Shown: one piece after another, positions 39,039 through 49,188 of the stretch
Layout of the letters: every line of letters begins with the position of its first letter
How positions within the stretch are numbered: the stretch's first letter is position 1
Origin: Shewanella algidipiscicola
GTDB lineage: Bacteria; Pseudomonadota; Gammaproteobacteria; Enterobacterales; Shewanellaceae
Direction: 5' to 3'
DNA: 64,000 nucleotides
Assembly (NCBI RefSeq): GCF_003605125.1
Contig: NZ_QPQT01000006.1
Location: 62,001-126,000, forward strand
Program-made: the position numbers and the translations under genes
Notes under the pieces: generated by a model
What the model was told of the DNA's origin: nothing
Database searches by the model: none
Seen by the model: only the letters and a program-made list of their open reading frames with translations

Positions 39039-41849
39039 TTAAATTTCAGGAAGCACTTTAATCTCAAGCATCTTATCGACATCGATCAGTTTAGCCACTG
39101 CCATGAGTTCTTCCCTTGTCACCGCAGGCAAATCTTCAGTAGTGATCCTATTAGAATCAATGATATCAGGATAAGTTTGTGCAGTTGATGTCAAACTAAA
39201 CCAATAACCGTTACTCTCGTTCTGCTGTTCGACTGCCTCAATTATGGGGGTTACAGCTCGCTTGAGCTCATCATCGCTGATTAAGTCTGTTTGCAGAGAT
39301 TTTAGCACCCTCTTATAGACTGAAAAAATCTCGTCAACTTGAGCAACGGTTGTATTGCTATTTATCGCCAAATAACCGAAGTCCTTAAAATCATATGATT
39401 GCATGCGATCAACCCATGGACTATAAGCGGCACCGATGGCCTCTCTAATTTCACTTGTTACACGTTGCTGAATCACATTTTCCAACAATAAGAAATGCAA
39501 CGCTTGTTTGCTATCACGGGCATCTGGCAGATCCCAATAGCCACTGGCAAGAGCTGTATTTTTTTCCCCTTTGTGATACCAAGTTACTTCCTCCTTAATG
39601 ATTGGCGGAAACGCTATCTGATATCGCTCAGTTGTTCTGCTAGCCTCTATGGCCAGAGCACCAAATGTTTCGGCTACGTAGTCAATAGCCTCTTGGGGAG
39701 AAATATCTCCAACAATACCTACCTCTATTGGACCATTGGAAATAGCGTCATCCATTATTGGTTTCAAGTCAGACATAGAAAACGCACTAAGCTCTTTTAT
39801 GGATGGTCCGGACCACCGTCCATCTTCGCCATGTAATTTAGACCCAATATTATAAGCCATTACCTCTTCAGGGCTTTTTTGGTATGACGCTAAGTAATTA
39901 TTGAGTGTCTGAATCGCAAAAGTTTTTCCCTGATCACGATAGCCGCCATCTACCATTAACGCCGTATAAACCCTAAGCTGATTAAGTGCATCTTCACTTT
40001 TTACCGCCTGTCTAGAGATAAATGCAGAAGTATCTACACTCGAATCGAGTCCCATGGTCGAACCCGTAAATATACGCCTCAAATCATTAATATCATGGGC
40101 TTTAAGCCCACCAGTGGCCATACCCACATTATAGAGGTAAATTAATGGTGACTGTTCTTTTTTTAGTCCCATCAATCCGTTACCCACCCGCACAGATATA
40201 TATACAACACTTTGCTCAAAATCAGTTTGCTTAACATTAAGCATGACACCATTATCAAATCGATAGCTCAGTATCCCACCATAATCAGAAGTGCTAACTA
40301 ATTGCGCTTTACCTAGCTTACCAAAGTCGGTGTAAGCAAATTCAGTTCCCACTTTATCCTCATAACGCGCCACACTGCCAAGCTGACTATGAGAATATGC
40401 TTCAACTACCTTCTGCTCTAACCCCTGTGCATTGCTTCGCTCAGTCAAATGAATACGAGGAGGCTGTGTACCCCATCTAATGCGAAAAGCCTCATTAATC
40501 GATTTGAGCGTCAGCTTGTGACGTAATTGATTAAACAAAGATAGTGTTAATTCTGCCGATATAATAACACGAGTATTATCTACAGCATGCATGACGCCGT
40601 TGGCGATCGCAGCATTAGTCGCATCTACTGCGGTTTCAACATTAAGCTGCAACTCTTTTTCTAACTTATTCAGCTGACGCTCAATTTCGGCCTGACTAAA
40701 CCCATACTCCGTTATCTGGCGTAACGATTGCGTCATAGTATTGAGGCCATATATCCAATCTTGGTCAGCTGTAGCCAACCCAATTTGACTTACACGCAGA
40801 TTCCCTAGCTCAAAATCCGATGAAATACTGGGAGCCATAATACGGCCACCACTTTCATACGTTAACAGGTCAATACGATATGCTAATGCTGCCAGTCCCA
40901 ACATATTGGTCCAATTTTCTAAAATGGTTTCGCTGCTGATAGCCTTAAGCGATTCTTTTTCGATAAAGTTAATCTCAATACGAGAGTTTTCATTTGGATC
41001 GCTAAAAACTTTAACTTCAGGTTTCTTAGGTAAGATAATTTTAAAAGTAGGATCGATGACTGGTTGAAATTGATCATTACTCCAATCTGAAAAATAATGT
41101 TTAACACGTTCAATCATTTTTTTATGAGTAACATTACCGACTAAAATCAAGGTCGTATTTTTTGGGGCATAAAAAGTTTGATAAAAACTTTTTAAATCTT
41201 TTTGGGTGACGTTATCCATCCCTTTGATTGTCCCCAAACCAATTTTATTAGGCAGATCAGCTCCGGCGTAAATGAAGTCCGCTACATCAAGCGCCCGAGC
41301 GAGTGCAACAGATTGACGTTCGCGTACTTCAGACTTAATAACCTTTCGTTCCCTTTCTATTGCCTCTTTATCTAAAGTTAACTCAGAAGCCGTCTCTCGC
41401 AATAAAAACAATGCCGTATTAATACTATCAATGTCAGCCTTTGGTAAGTCGAGTTGATAATTAGTATTAGTCATACTCGTGGTCGCGTTGGTATCTGCCC
41501 CAAATGCTAAACCGTGTCTTTCAAGCATCGCAATCATCTCACCTTCAGCGACATTGCTTGAACCATTAAAGGCCATATGTTCCAAGAAATGAGCCAGCCC
41601 AGGATCTTGCCCTTGCTCTTGAAATGAACCTGCATCGACTAACATACGTATGGACAATCCCTTATCATCATGATTTTCAACTGTAATCACACGTAAACCG
41701 TTATCCAATAAAACGCTTTGATAGCGTGAATCCAGAGATACATCGGTTTGAGGGAACCACAGAGCCTGCTCATTCACAGCAGAGGAAGCGGCCAGAGGGA
41801 TCCACAATAGAGAGACAAACAAAATATTTACAAACTTACAATTGCGCAT
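39039..41849 (-). CDS. M16 family zinc metallopeptidase (pitrilysin/insulinase type), exported
   Basis: 936 residues from the ATG at 41849, which begins a signal peptide (MRNCKFVNILFVSLLWIPLAASSA); the codon at 41891 is a TTG that only adds residues ahead of it. The inverted zinc motif HXXEH is HFLEHMAF, with the distal Glu in the helix EAIERERKVIKSEVRE. A second, inactive M16 half follows. Two-domain M16 proteins of this length are periplasmic or outer-membrane-associated peptide-degrading enzymes. Monocistronic. Confidence 0.92.
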   Translation of the reverse strand: MRNCKFVNILFVSLLWIPLAASSAVNEQALWFPQTDVSLDSRYQSVLLDNGLRVITVENHDDKGLSIRMLVDAGSFQEQGQDPGLAHFLEHMAFNGSSNVAEGEMIAMLERHGLAFGADTNATTSMTNTNYQLDLPKADIDSINTALFLLRETASELTLDKEAIERERKVIKSEVRERQSVALARALDVADFIYAGADLPNKIGLGTIKGMDNVTQKDLKSFYQTFYAPKNTTLILVGNVTHKKMIERVKHYFSDWSNDQFQPVIDPTFKIILPKKPEVKVFSDPNENSRIEINFIEKESLKAISSETILENWTNMLGLAALAYRIDLLTYESGGRIMAPSISSDFELGNLRVSQIGLATADQDWIYGLNTMTQSLRQITEYGFSQAEIERQLNKLEKELQLNVETAVDATNAAIANGVMHAVDNTRVIISAELTLSLFNQLRHKLTLKSINEAFRIRWGTQPPRIHLTERSNAQGLEQKVVEAYSHSQLGSVARYEDKVGTEFAYTDFGKLGKAQLVSTSDYGGILSYRFDNGVMLNVKQTDFEQSVVYISVRVGNGLMGLKKEQSPLIYLYNVGMATGGLKAHDINDLRRIFTGSTMGLDSSVDTSAFISRQAVKSEDALNQLRVYTALMVDGGYRDQGKTFAIQTLNNYLASYQKSPEEVMAYNIGSKLHGEDGRWSGPSIKELSAFSMSDLKPIMDDAISNGPIEVGIVGDISPQEAIDYVAETFGALAIEASRTTERYQIAFPPIIKEEVTWYHKGEKNTALASGYWDLPDARDSKQALHFLLLENVIQQRVTSEIREAIGAAYSPWVDRMQSYDFKDFGYLAINSNTTVAQVDEIFSVYKRVLKSLQTDLISDDELKRAVTPIIEAVEQQNESNGYWFSLTSTAQTYPDIIDSNRITTEDLPAVTREELMAVAKLIDVDKMLEIKVLPEI

Positions 41850-42470
41850 AATACAAATACAACTTAGATTCAAAATGAGTATCAAAGGCAAAGACTATAG
41901 CGGTTTATAAGGCTTTTGGTCTAGCCCTAAACCTCTCCATAGTCTGTAAATAGTTAGGGGTTAAGGAGATGGTCACGGTAAAACGGCAATCTGCACTTTA
42001 CACAGGATTTACATTGACAGTTTAGCGACGCCTCCCCCATCGGACTTAGCCAACATTACCGACGCCTTAATTACCCTCTATTTATCAACAATCTCATTAA
42101 CCAACTGTATTAATAGACTTTTAAAGTTAATTTATCGTCCCATCGCTCGATTATATATTCTTAAACTTATTTTTTAGCCGATCACCTTGCAGTCATATAC
42201 GTTGTTAATCTTACCAAATCCGTTTATTTGTCAATTAAAAGTATTAACTCATATCCACCAAATGAGAATGATTTGTATTTACGCTTTGTTGCGTGCTAAT
42301 TTACTCGCCGTTACCGAGACAGAGACTGCAGAAAAAATAGCCTAAGGACAGCGTTAAAAATCACGTTCATCACTGCAAGAGTGATGACCACATAGCTATT
42401 TAGACAGCTGGATTTACGTCCATAGGTAACTGTTCACTGGATAGGCAGCATGCTGCCAAAGGAGAAGTAA
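41850..42470. promoter_or_regulatory. regulatory region between the M16 gene and the siderophore locus
   Basis: About 620 bases between divergent genes with no credible reading frame. The right part contains a Fur-box-like site (42261-42279) and a 190-base leader to the siderophore chimera. I could not assign anything in the left part. Confidence 0.5.
42261..42279 (+). promoter_or_regulatory. Fur box upstream of the siderophore genes
   Basis: AATGAGAATGATTTGTATT matches the idealised Fur site AATGAGAATGATTCTCATT at 16 of 19 positions. It lies 192 bases upstream of the chimeric gene and indicates iron-repressed transcription of the locus. Confidence 0.65.
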
Positions 42471-43358
42471 GTGACTAATAAAAAAATGGAAATTGATAGT
42501 GAAGTCTTTGAGCTACTCGGCATTGGCCCATTCAATCTTGGTCTCGCCGCCTTATCAGAACCTATCGACGGCTTTAACTGCTTTTTGCTAGATGCCAAAA
42601 CCAGTTTTGACTGGCATCCAGACATGCTACTCAAATCCTCAAGTCTATATAACCCCTTTATGTCAGATTTGGTGACCATAGCTGCCCTGCTGAACACGGA
42701 TCATGAAGATAAAACACTGATTTCGGCCTTAATAATGGCCTCAGGCTTGCCAGCCAAAGAGTGGCTAAGCCGTTACCTCAACTTGTATTTATCGCCCTTA
42801 TTGCCCGCGTTTTTCGCCTACGAGCTGGTCTTTATGCCGCACGGGGAAAACCTGATCTTAGTGCTGGATGAATATGTGCCAGTCAAGATTTTAATGAAAG
42901 ACATAGGCGAAGAAGTCGCGGTACTCAATGGCGCGAAGCCGCTACCTGAAGATGTAAAACGCCTTGCGGTAAGCCTTGAAGAAGAGATGAAGCTTAACTA
43001 CATCTTACTGGATATTTTTGACTGTATTTTCCGCTATTTAGCACCGCTGCTCGATGAGCAAACCAGCGTCAGTGAAAGCCAATTCTGGGAATTAGTGGCG
43101 GACAATGTACGTGACTACCAAGCCCAACATCCACATTTGGCCGCCAAGTTTGTCCAATACGATCTGTTTAAGGACAGCTTTGTCCGCACCTGCCTTAATC
43201 GTATCCAATTGAATAACAACCAACAAATGATAGACCTCGCCGACAGGGAGAAAAACCTGCGTTTCGCCGGCGGTATCGACAATCCCTTGGCGGCCTTTAG
43301 ACAAAGCCATGCCTTTAAGCGCCCTATGCTTGACAGCGCTGAGCCGAAAACACGTTAA
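42471..43358 (+). pseudogene. in-frame fusion remnant of siderophore N-hydroxylase (pubA 5' end) and NIS synthetase (pubC 3' end)
   Basis: Residues 1-69 match lysine/ornithine N-monooxygenases (IucD/AlcA/PubA): FAD-binding [14 protein letters not shown], then [10 protein letters not shown] and NPFMSDLVT. Residues 70-295 match the C-terminal third of IucA/IucC synthetases (AlcC/PubC): [52 protein letters not shown]. In Shewanella the putrebactin operon is pubA-pubB-pubC, so the rest of pubA, all of pubB and most of pubC are missing. The reading frame is open across the junction near 42675. GTG start with AAGGAG six bases upstream. The chimera lacks the NADPH domain of the hydroxylase and the nucleotide site of the synthetase, so activity is not expected. 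Confidence 0.88.
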
Positions 43359-43457
43359 CACGCAGCTCAGACCTGAAACTTTACGAAACGTTTGTGTGGG
43401 CTACTAACTGGCCCACTTTATTTAAACCCAACCTAAATGGAATTAAAGATCACCATT

Positions 43458-45662
43458 ATGAAGACTTTTCCTCTCTCCAGCATCGCACTCGTCTGCAGAC
43501 AAGCCCTCGTTAACCCAAAGCTACTGCTGTGCTCAGCCATGTTAGCCAGTGTGCCCCATGCCGTAGCAGACACTGTCGATGCGGATGGTAAGACTAAGAA
43601 ACACCAGAAAGAGATTGAAATCATCAATGTCATTGGCGCCAAAGATTTACACGACAATCGCTATAAAACCCAAGGGATGAATACAGCGACGGGGCTCGAT
43701 TTATCCTATTTAGAAACGCCGCAGTCGGTCACGTCTATCACCCGTCAAATGATGAACGATCAACAGCTTAATAGCGTGATTGATGCCATGACCAGCGTTG
43801 CCGGGATCAATGCCCGCCCTATGGATAATGACAGATACAGCATTAGTGCCCGCGGCATTGCCGTAACCAGCATACTGTACGATGGCGTGCCCACCACCTA
43901 CGACACCCGCTTCAACTATGGCGATAATCTGATCGACACTGCCATCTACGAGCGAGTAGAAGTGGTACGCGGCGCGACGGGACTCATGACGGGAGCCGGT
44001 AATCCCTCGGCGGCCATTAACCTTATCCGTAAACGCCCAACCCAAGAGTTTATGGGCAGCACCTCGTTAAGTGTGGGCTCATGGAATAATGTGCGCGGTA
44101 TGGTCGATGTGTCCAGCGCCTTAAATGATTCAGGGTCTGTGCGCGGCCGCGTAGTGGCCGCCTATCAGGATAAGGATTCATTCCAAGACAGATACGAGCA
44201 GCAGCGCACCACGCTATACGGCATAGTCGAAACCGATATTGGCGATAGCACCTTGTTCACCCTAGGGGTTGATTACCAAGATGCCACGCCGAGCGGCACT
44301 ATGTCGGGCGGTTTACCACTTTTTTACAGCGATGGCAGTCGCACTAACTATGATCGCGCCACTTCAACAGCGCCCGATTGGGGCTCGGCGCATACCCAAG
44401 GCCTCAACACCTTTGCCAGTCTCGAGCACAGATTTGATAATGGCTGGAACCTAAAAGGGACGTACACCTATGGCGACAACTCATTGCAGTTCGATGTGCT
44501 ATGGGCCACAGGCTATCCCGATCCTATCACCAACATTGGCGCCACTGCAGGCTCTATCGCCTATGTCGACGGCAGTCGCACCCAACACAATGTGGATTTA
44601 CGTGCCGAAGGACAATTCCAACTCTTTGGTCAGGAACATCAATTGATGTTTGGCTGGAATGGTCAGCGACAAGAATTTGCCAATCCCTATTATTCCCCCA
44701 CTGCTGCAGTGCCGCCACTGGGGGATTTTCGCGATCCAAACTTCCAGTACCCTAAACCTCAATGGCAAGATACCTCAGACATTGGCTCATCTGGCGAAAC
44801 CAAGCAGAGTGCCGCCTATGTGGCGACTCAGCTTAATCTCAGCGATGCCTTAGCTGTCCTTGTCGGATTACGCCTCAATGAATGGCAAACCGACCAAGAT
44901 AACTTTGGCAGCCTATACGATTTCAGCATCAGCAACGAACTCACCACTTACTTTGGCCTCACTTACGCTCTGACCGAGCAATATTCGCTCTACGCCAGCT
45001 ATACAGACATTTTTGCGCCGCAAACTAAGCAAAGAATCGATAAAAGCTACCTAGATCCGGTCAAAGGAAAAAACTACGAAGGCGGGATTAAGGCGAGTCT
45101 ATTCGATGAGGCCTTAGATATGTCACTGTCGGTGTTTGAGATCAGACAAGACAATGTCGGAGTCCGCACTGGCGATGTGATCCCAGGAACAACAACACAA
45201 GTGTATGAAGGCGTAAACGGTACAAAAACACAGGGATTCGAATTTGAATCGACAGGTAAAATCACTGATGATTGGAATGTTTACTTAGGCTACACCCAGT
45301 TCACCACCGAAGACCCAGATGGTAAACGCATCAGTACCACTTCACCACGTCAGCAATTAAAACTCTTCACCACTTATACCTTTGGTGGTGATTGGCATAA
45401 ATTGCAAATGGGAGCAGGGGTTAACTGGCAGAGCCGAGTCTATCAAACGGTCAATTCGCCACTTGGCAAAGTCGAAGTAGAGCAAGGCTCCTATGCACTG
45501 GCAAGTTTGATGGCAAGTTACGCCTTCACCGAGCAACTTAAGCTTAGCGCCAACCTGCACAACGCCTTAGATAAAACCTACTACAGCCAAGTCGGTCAAT
45601 ACAGCCAATTCCAATACGGTACGCCGCGCAGTGCCAGCTTAACCTTGGACTATCGCTTCTAA
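43458..45662 (+). CDS. TonB-dependent siderophore receptor (ferric putrebactin type)
   Basis: Outer-membrane receptor importing a ferric siderophore. From the ATG at 43458 there are 734 residues: a long signal peptide ending near PHAVA-D, a TonB-box-like IEIINVIG, the plug domain (ETPQSVTSITRQMM, GATGLMTGAGNPSAAINLIRKRP), a 22-strand barrel region and the terminal aromatic residue (TLDYRF). The frame is open throughout, so it appears functional. Position after the pubA-pubC chimera identifies it as the ferric-putrebactin receptor of the locus. A small GC hairpin (TGGGC/GCCCA) lies in the gap before it. Confidence 0.93.
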   Translation: MKTFPLSSIALVCRQALVNPKLLLCSAMLASVPHAVADTVDADGKTKKHQKEIEIINVIGAKDLHDNRYKTQGMNTATGLDLSYLETPQSVTSITRQMMNDQQLNSVIDAMTSVAGINARPMDNDRYSISARGIAVTSILYDGVPTTYDTRFNYGDNLIDTAIYERVEVVRGATGLMTGAGNPSAAINLIRKRPTQEFMGSTSLSVGSWNNVRGMVDVSSALNDSGSVRGRVVAAYQDKDSFQDRYEQQRTTLYGIVETDIGDSTLFTLGVDYQDATPSGTMSGGLPLFYSDGSRTNYDRATSTAPDWGSAHTQGLNTFASLEHRFDNGWNLKGTYTYGDNSLQFDVLWATGYPDPITNIGATAGSIAYVDGSRTQHNVDLRAEGQFQLFGQEHQLMFGWNGQRQEFANPYYSPTAAVPPLGDFRDPNFQYPKPQWQDTSDIGSSGETKQSAAYVATQLNLSDALAVLVGLRLNEWQTDQDNFGSLYDFSISNELTTYFGLTYALTEQYSLYASYTDIFAPQTKQRIDKSYLDPVKGKNYEGGIKASLFDEALDMSLSVFEIRQDNVGVRTGDVIPGTTTQVYEGVNGTKTQGFEFESTGKITDDWNVYLGYTQFTTEDPDGKRISTTSPRQQLKLFTTYTFGGDWHKLQMGAGVNWQSRVYQTVNSPLGKVEVEQGSYALASLMASYAFTEQLKLSANLHNALDKTYYSQVGQYSQFQYGTPRSASLTLDYRF

Positions 45663-45692
45663 GTCAGACTTTTATTGAGATAGTTCGAAAAC

Positions 45693-45723
45693 CCTTGTGA
45701 GTTCAAGTATTGAGCTCACAAGG
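45693..45723 (+). terminator. hairpin after the siderophore receptor gene
   Basis: CCTTGTGAG / CTCACAAGG outer stem continued by TCAA / TTGA across a T-G wobble, with a GTA loop: 14 pairs in 31 bases. No T-tract follows, so it looks like an attenuator or mRNA-end stabiliser before the reductase remnant. Confidence 0.5.
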
Positions 45724-45803
45724 TCCTCATCTATCGGACTTATCAATAATAACGGGGCTTATCAAGCACAGCGGCAATCAATCACAGCCATTAAGGAGTC
45801 ACT

Positions 45804-46179
45804 ATGGCAAGCCAACGGGGAGACACCAGACTGCAACTATTGCGCGAGACCTCGCTCAGGCACGATGCTTTGAATCACATCATTTTGACACTCAATCAGC
45901 TGTTACATGAGCGGGCCCCTTCTATGGCGAGCACCTAAACTCAACGACCTCACCCACGGGACTCAGTTTCGATGAATGGAGCAGCACTGATACTTATCAA
46001 ACATTGCTCGCGCGTTTTGCCATAGCACACCCTACCCAGAAACTCTGACTAAGATTGAATCCGAAACCGATATAACAGTTACAACCTGCCAAACGCCCGC
46101 TTTCGCCAGTAGAAGAGACGCTCGCAAAACGCTGCGTTCACTTTGGGCCCAATGGTATTTTGGCCAACTAACAAGATAG
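45804..46179 (+). pseudogene. frameshifted FhuF-like ferric siderophore reductase remnant
   Basis: A good ribosome-binding site (AAGGAG, five-base spacing) and ATG at 45804 start a frame ending after 44 codons (LNQLLHERAPSMAST). The sense continues in a second frame as GPFYGEHLNSTTSP...TYQTLLARFAIAHPTQ (about 45911-46048). It continues in a third frame as RKTLRSLWAQWYFGQL (about 46123-46170), a FhuF-type stretch. No C-terminal 2Fe-2S cysteine motif follows. In Shewanella a FhuF-like reductase gene follows the putrebactin receptor, which supports the identity. At least two frameshifts plus a 3' truncation are implied. Confidence 0.6.
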
Positions 46180-46341
46180 ACACTGACGTACATTCGCCAT
46201 TAAACCTATATCCGCCGCCAGTTAATAAAAATAACCCCACCAGCATCAGGTAGTCTTTATGGGTTATCCTTAGGTTTATTCACAACGGTCTTGTTGTTAG
46301 CTGACTTAGTATTCCTTACCATGCAGCCTCCAAAGCAATAA
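46180..46341 (+). other. possible membrane-protein fragment
   Basis: After stops at 46177 and 46201 an open stretch reads KITPPASG then SLYGLSLGLFTTVLLLADLVF and ends at 46341. It resembles the last membrane helix of some protein, but has no start codon or ribosome-binding site. Probably a further remnant of the decaying siderophore locus; identity unknown. Confidence 0.3.
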
Positions 46342-46459
46342 CTCACCCAAAGTTATGCTTTTAAAAACCAAGCATAACTATAAAAGCTGGATGCAGTATG
46401 ACTGCTAATAGACACGGTAGGACGATAAATCATTGATTTTATAAAAAGCAGATAAGAAA

Positions 46460-46481
46460 AAAGACGCCCTAGGACGTCTTT
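46460..46481 (-). terminator. terminator of tRNA-Ser(GGA)
   Basis: Stem AAAGACG / CGTCTTT with inner CCTAGG, followed by TTTTTTC on the minus strand, 12 bases past the tRNA. Confidence 0.8.
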
Positions 46482-46492
46482 AAACTTGAATT

Positions 46493-46580
46493 TGGCGGTG
46501 AGAGAGGGAGTCGAACCCTCGATACGTTTCCGTATACACACTTTCCAGGCGTGCTCCTTCGGCCACTCGGACATCTCACC
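46493..46580 (-). tRNA. serX: tRNA-Ser (anticodon GGA)
   Basis: 88 bases including an encoded CCA end. It begins GGTGAGATGTCCGAGTGG; the anticodon loop CTGGAAA gives GGA; a long variable arm with GAAA loop and the T-arm GGGTTCGACTCCC follow. The acceptor stem GGTGAGA/TCTCACC pairs. The class-II shape and length match E. coli tRNA-Ser(GGA). A 74-residue open frame over this gene is an artefact. Confidence 0.97.
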
Positions 46581-46837
46581 GTATCATTAGCGTTATCGGA
46601 ACCTTAAGATTCGATGCGGCCAACGGAGCGACACTTTACGCAAATCACTAAACTGGGTCAAGCAATAAAACAACTGTGTCAAGCATTTGCGTAATAGTTC
46701 ACCAGTTTTCTTGTTTCCCAGCCCTATTCTGGTTTGGCTCTGACGAAAGTGTCTTATATCTGTGGTGTACAACATGATGCATATGCAAGCAAGCTGATGA
46801 AAACCTAAATTGCATACCCAACTCACTAGTCAGTGAG

Positions 46838-48826
46838 TTACTTAAACTTACTCACGAGTTGTGACATAGCGCTGACATCGTTAAGCAAGGCTTCGTTTAG
46901 CTGACTGAGCTTATCGGATACATCATGGGTGTTACGATAAATCTCACTTATCTTCATCGCATTTTGATTCACCTCTTCAGAGACAACCGACTGTTGATGT
47001 GTTGCCGCTGCAATTTGCTCGTTCATGCTATCGATAACACTGACTTCATTCACAATACGCACTAATTCTTCACCGGCGCGACGAGACTCGACAACACTAG
47101 TCTCGGCACGCGCCTTGCCCGCTTCCATCGCTTTTACGGCGAGCAGTGCACCACGCTCTAGACGCTCTGTCATGCTACGGATATCTTCTGTGGATGTCTG
47201 CGCTCGTTGAGCGAGGTTTCTGACTTCATCGGCCACCACGGCAAATCCACGTCCCATCTCACCGGCGCGCGCTGCCTCTATCGCGGCATTGAGTGCCAAT
47301 AAATTGGTTTGCTCGGCAATGCCGCTGATCACGCTAAGCACATCGACAATCCCTTTAATATCTTTATCAAGATGATTGATTGCCACTGCCGCTTCATCAA
47401 TTTCGATAGCCAGCTGATTGATTGACTCAGCCGTACGCTCTACTTCTTGGCTGCCCTCTTGGGCTTCTTTATTGGCTTTTGCCGACGCTTCTGATGCTTG
47501 CACCGCATTTTGAGCAATCTCTTGTACCGTGGCACTCATCTGCGTCATGGCCGACGCAACTTGATCGACTTCGCTATGACCTTGAGTGACATCTTCGCGC
47601 ATATTGCGCGCATAGCCTTCCATCTCTTGGCAAGCATTAAGCAAGCCTTTGGTGTTAGTGCGCACCGTGCCGATAACCGTTTCAAAATCTGTCATCATGT
47701 GGTTAAACGCTTGTCCCAATTGCGCGATCTCGTCACGTCCAGATACGGCTACCCGTACACTCAAATCATAATGTTGCTGCGATTCAGTCACTTTATGGTA
47801 TAGGTTGCGCAGTGAACGATGCAGATAACGACCGATGAACAGTGACAGCACAATGACAACTAAACCTGAGGCCAACATCAACACGATGGCGCTGATCATC
47901 AAGGTGGTAGCTTGGGTCAAAGCTGCACGGGTATCAGTTAACAACTCGTTGGATAAGCGCAGCTCAAATTGCCGCAGGGCTTCGATTCTCGCGGTCGACT
48001 TGGCAAACCATTGAGTCGAACTGTTAGCTTGTAGCTGTTGTGGGTCTTGGCTAAAGGCGATACTACGTAGCTGATTTACCTCGGTAAAAGTAGAAGAATT
48101 AGCAAGTTGTTGGTACGCAGACTTAACCTGAGGAGTCGCCAAAGCCAAGAAGCGCTCTTCATAGGTATTTTGCTCTGACACTAGTGTGGCAAATTTAAGA
48201 AACATAGTTGGTTTAAAGCTTGGGTTACCAAACGTGGAGCTTAATACAGCCCGCTCGATTCCGGCACGTTCTTTCATCTGCAAATATGCTGCAAAACTAG
48301 CAGATTGAATGGCAATAGCACGGTTATCCCCCTGCAAGCTAGCGTGGTCAACAATGGTCAATAAGGCGGCATTAAGCTCGCTATAATACTGCACTTCTTC
48401 AGCCACACTAATAGTCTGTTGATCGATACGCCGGCGCACCTCATCGAGTCGATTAAGCATACTGTTAACCTTGTTCATCTGAGTTGTAAAACCCGCTGGG
48501 ATGGTGTGGTTCAACGTAAAAGCGCTAAATGTATTGACTTGTTGATCGCTGAACTGACGTTGGTTAGGCAACTTATCGGCAAACGCTTGCCCTTTTGACC
48601 CAAGAAATCCTGCGCTCATGCCGCGCTCTTTTTGCAATTCATGAACTAAATTACTGTTCACCTGCGAGAACTCAGCCAGAGTTTCTATTTGGCTAAGTCC
48701 TTGCTGTATTTGATATTGACCATAAACAACGTATAAGCCAAAAAATAACGCCCCAAGAATAGGCGGCACGATAACAAGTAACAGTTTGTTTTTTATTGAG
48801 AGATTACTTACCCATTGCATATTCAT
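46838..48826 (-). CDS. methyl-accepting chemotaxis protein with NIT (nitrate/nitrite-sensing) domain
   Basis: 662 residues. First membrane helix at about residues 14-34; periplasmic NIT domain about 55-300 with its signatures [18 protein letters not shown] and [17 protein letters not shown]; second membrane helix near 310-335; then HAMP; then the cytoplasmic signalling hairpin tip [38 protein letters not shown]. The likely ligand is nitrate or nitrite, by family analogy. Stands alone without chemotaxis genes. A short hairpin overlaps the stop codon. Confidence 0.94.
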   Translation of the reverse strand: MNMQWVSNLSIKNKLLLVIVPPILGALFFGLYVVYGQYQIQQGLSQIETLAEFSQVNSNLVHELQKERGMSAGFLGSKGQAFADKLPNQRQFSDQQVNTFSAFTLNHTIPAGFTTQMNKVNSMLNRLDEVRRRIDQQTISVAEEVQYYSELNAALLTIVDHASLQGDNRAIAIQSASFAAYLQMKERAGIERAVLSSTFGNPSFKPTMFLKFATLVSEQNTYEERFLALATPQVKSAYQQLANSSTFTEVNQLRSIAFSQDPQQLQANSSTQWFAKSTARIEALRQFELRLSNELLTDTRAALTQATTLMISAIVLMLASGLVVIVLSLFIGRYLHRSLRNLYHKVTESQQHYDLSVRVAVSGRDEIAQLGQAFNHMMTDFETVIGTVRTNTKGLLNACQEMEGYARNMREDVTQGHSEVDQVASAMTQMSATVQEIAQNAVQASEASAKANKEAQEGSQEVERTAESINQLAIEIDEAAVAINHLDKDIKGIVDVLSVISGIAEQTNLLALNAAIEAARAGEMGRGFAVVADEVRNLAQRAQTSTEDIRSMTERLERGALLAVKAMEAGKARAETSVVESRRAGEELVRIVNEVSVIDSMNEQIAAATHQQSVVSEEVNQNAMKISEIYRNTHDVSDKLSQLNEALLNDVSAMSQLVSKFK

Positions 48827-49083
48827 GATTGGTTATCCCTAACGCTGCATGTTTTAAGCCATTGTATTATCATCTTTAAGACGCTCCGTAGTGTGAACCA
48901 ATGGCTCGCTGTATGAGGTCTTAGTTTATAAACACTAGCACACAATCCAAATGTAATGAAAATGCCAACAAAACATAAACTAAAGCCAAATCCAGTGAGA
49001 CAGAGTCTGTTAAGCCTTCAAGCAATGAAGTGCAATGCGCTTCTGCTCTAGCACTGCGCGGCATTAGAACAAATTCAGCCATC
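48827..49083. other. gene-free region upstream of the chemoreceptor gene
   Basis: About 260 bases to the nadA terminator, presumably holding the chemoreceptor promoter. A minus-strand frame (48921-49124) crosses the terminator and is not credible. Confidence 0.4.
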
Positions 49084-49112
49084 AAAAAAGCGCCTTTAAA
49101 GGCGCTTTTTTT
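49084..49112 (-). terminator. nadA terminator
   Basis: Fully self-complementary AAAAAAGCGCC-TTTAAA-GGCGCTTTTTT, 77 bases past the nadA stop, active on either strand. Confidence 0.85.
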
Positions 49113-49188
49113 GTGTAATATCAAGTTTACTTAGCTGTTGGATAATTTACAGCCTTATTGACCACTTTTCAGCTACTCCGTGGCGGTG

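Noticed and set aside
45710-45910. 66-codon plus-strand reading frame after the siderophore receptor
   Set aside because: It starts inside a hairpin; the ribosome-binding site and FhuF-like sense belong to a different frame starting at 45804.
46353-46574. Minus-strand open reading frame of 73 codons
   Set aside because: It runs through tRNA-Ser(GGA) and its terminator; the reading frame is incidental.
46593-46826. 77-codon minus-strand reading frame between the chemoreceptor gene and the tRNA
   Set aside because: No recognisable motifs, no plausible start signal, and it starts inside the hairpin region at the chemoreceptor stop codon.
48921-49124. 67-codon minus-strand reading frame
   Set aside because: It passes through the nadA terminator and shows no coding character or ribosome-binding site.
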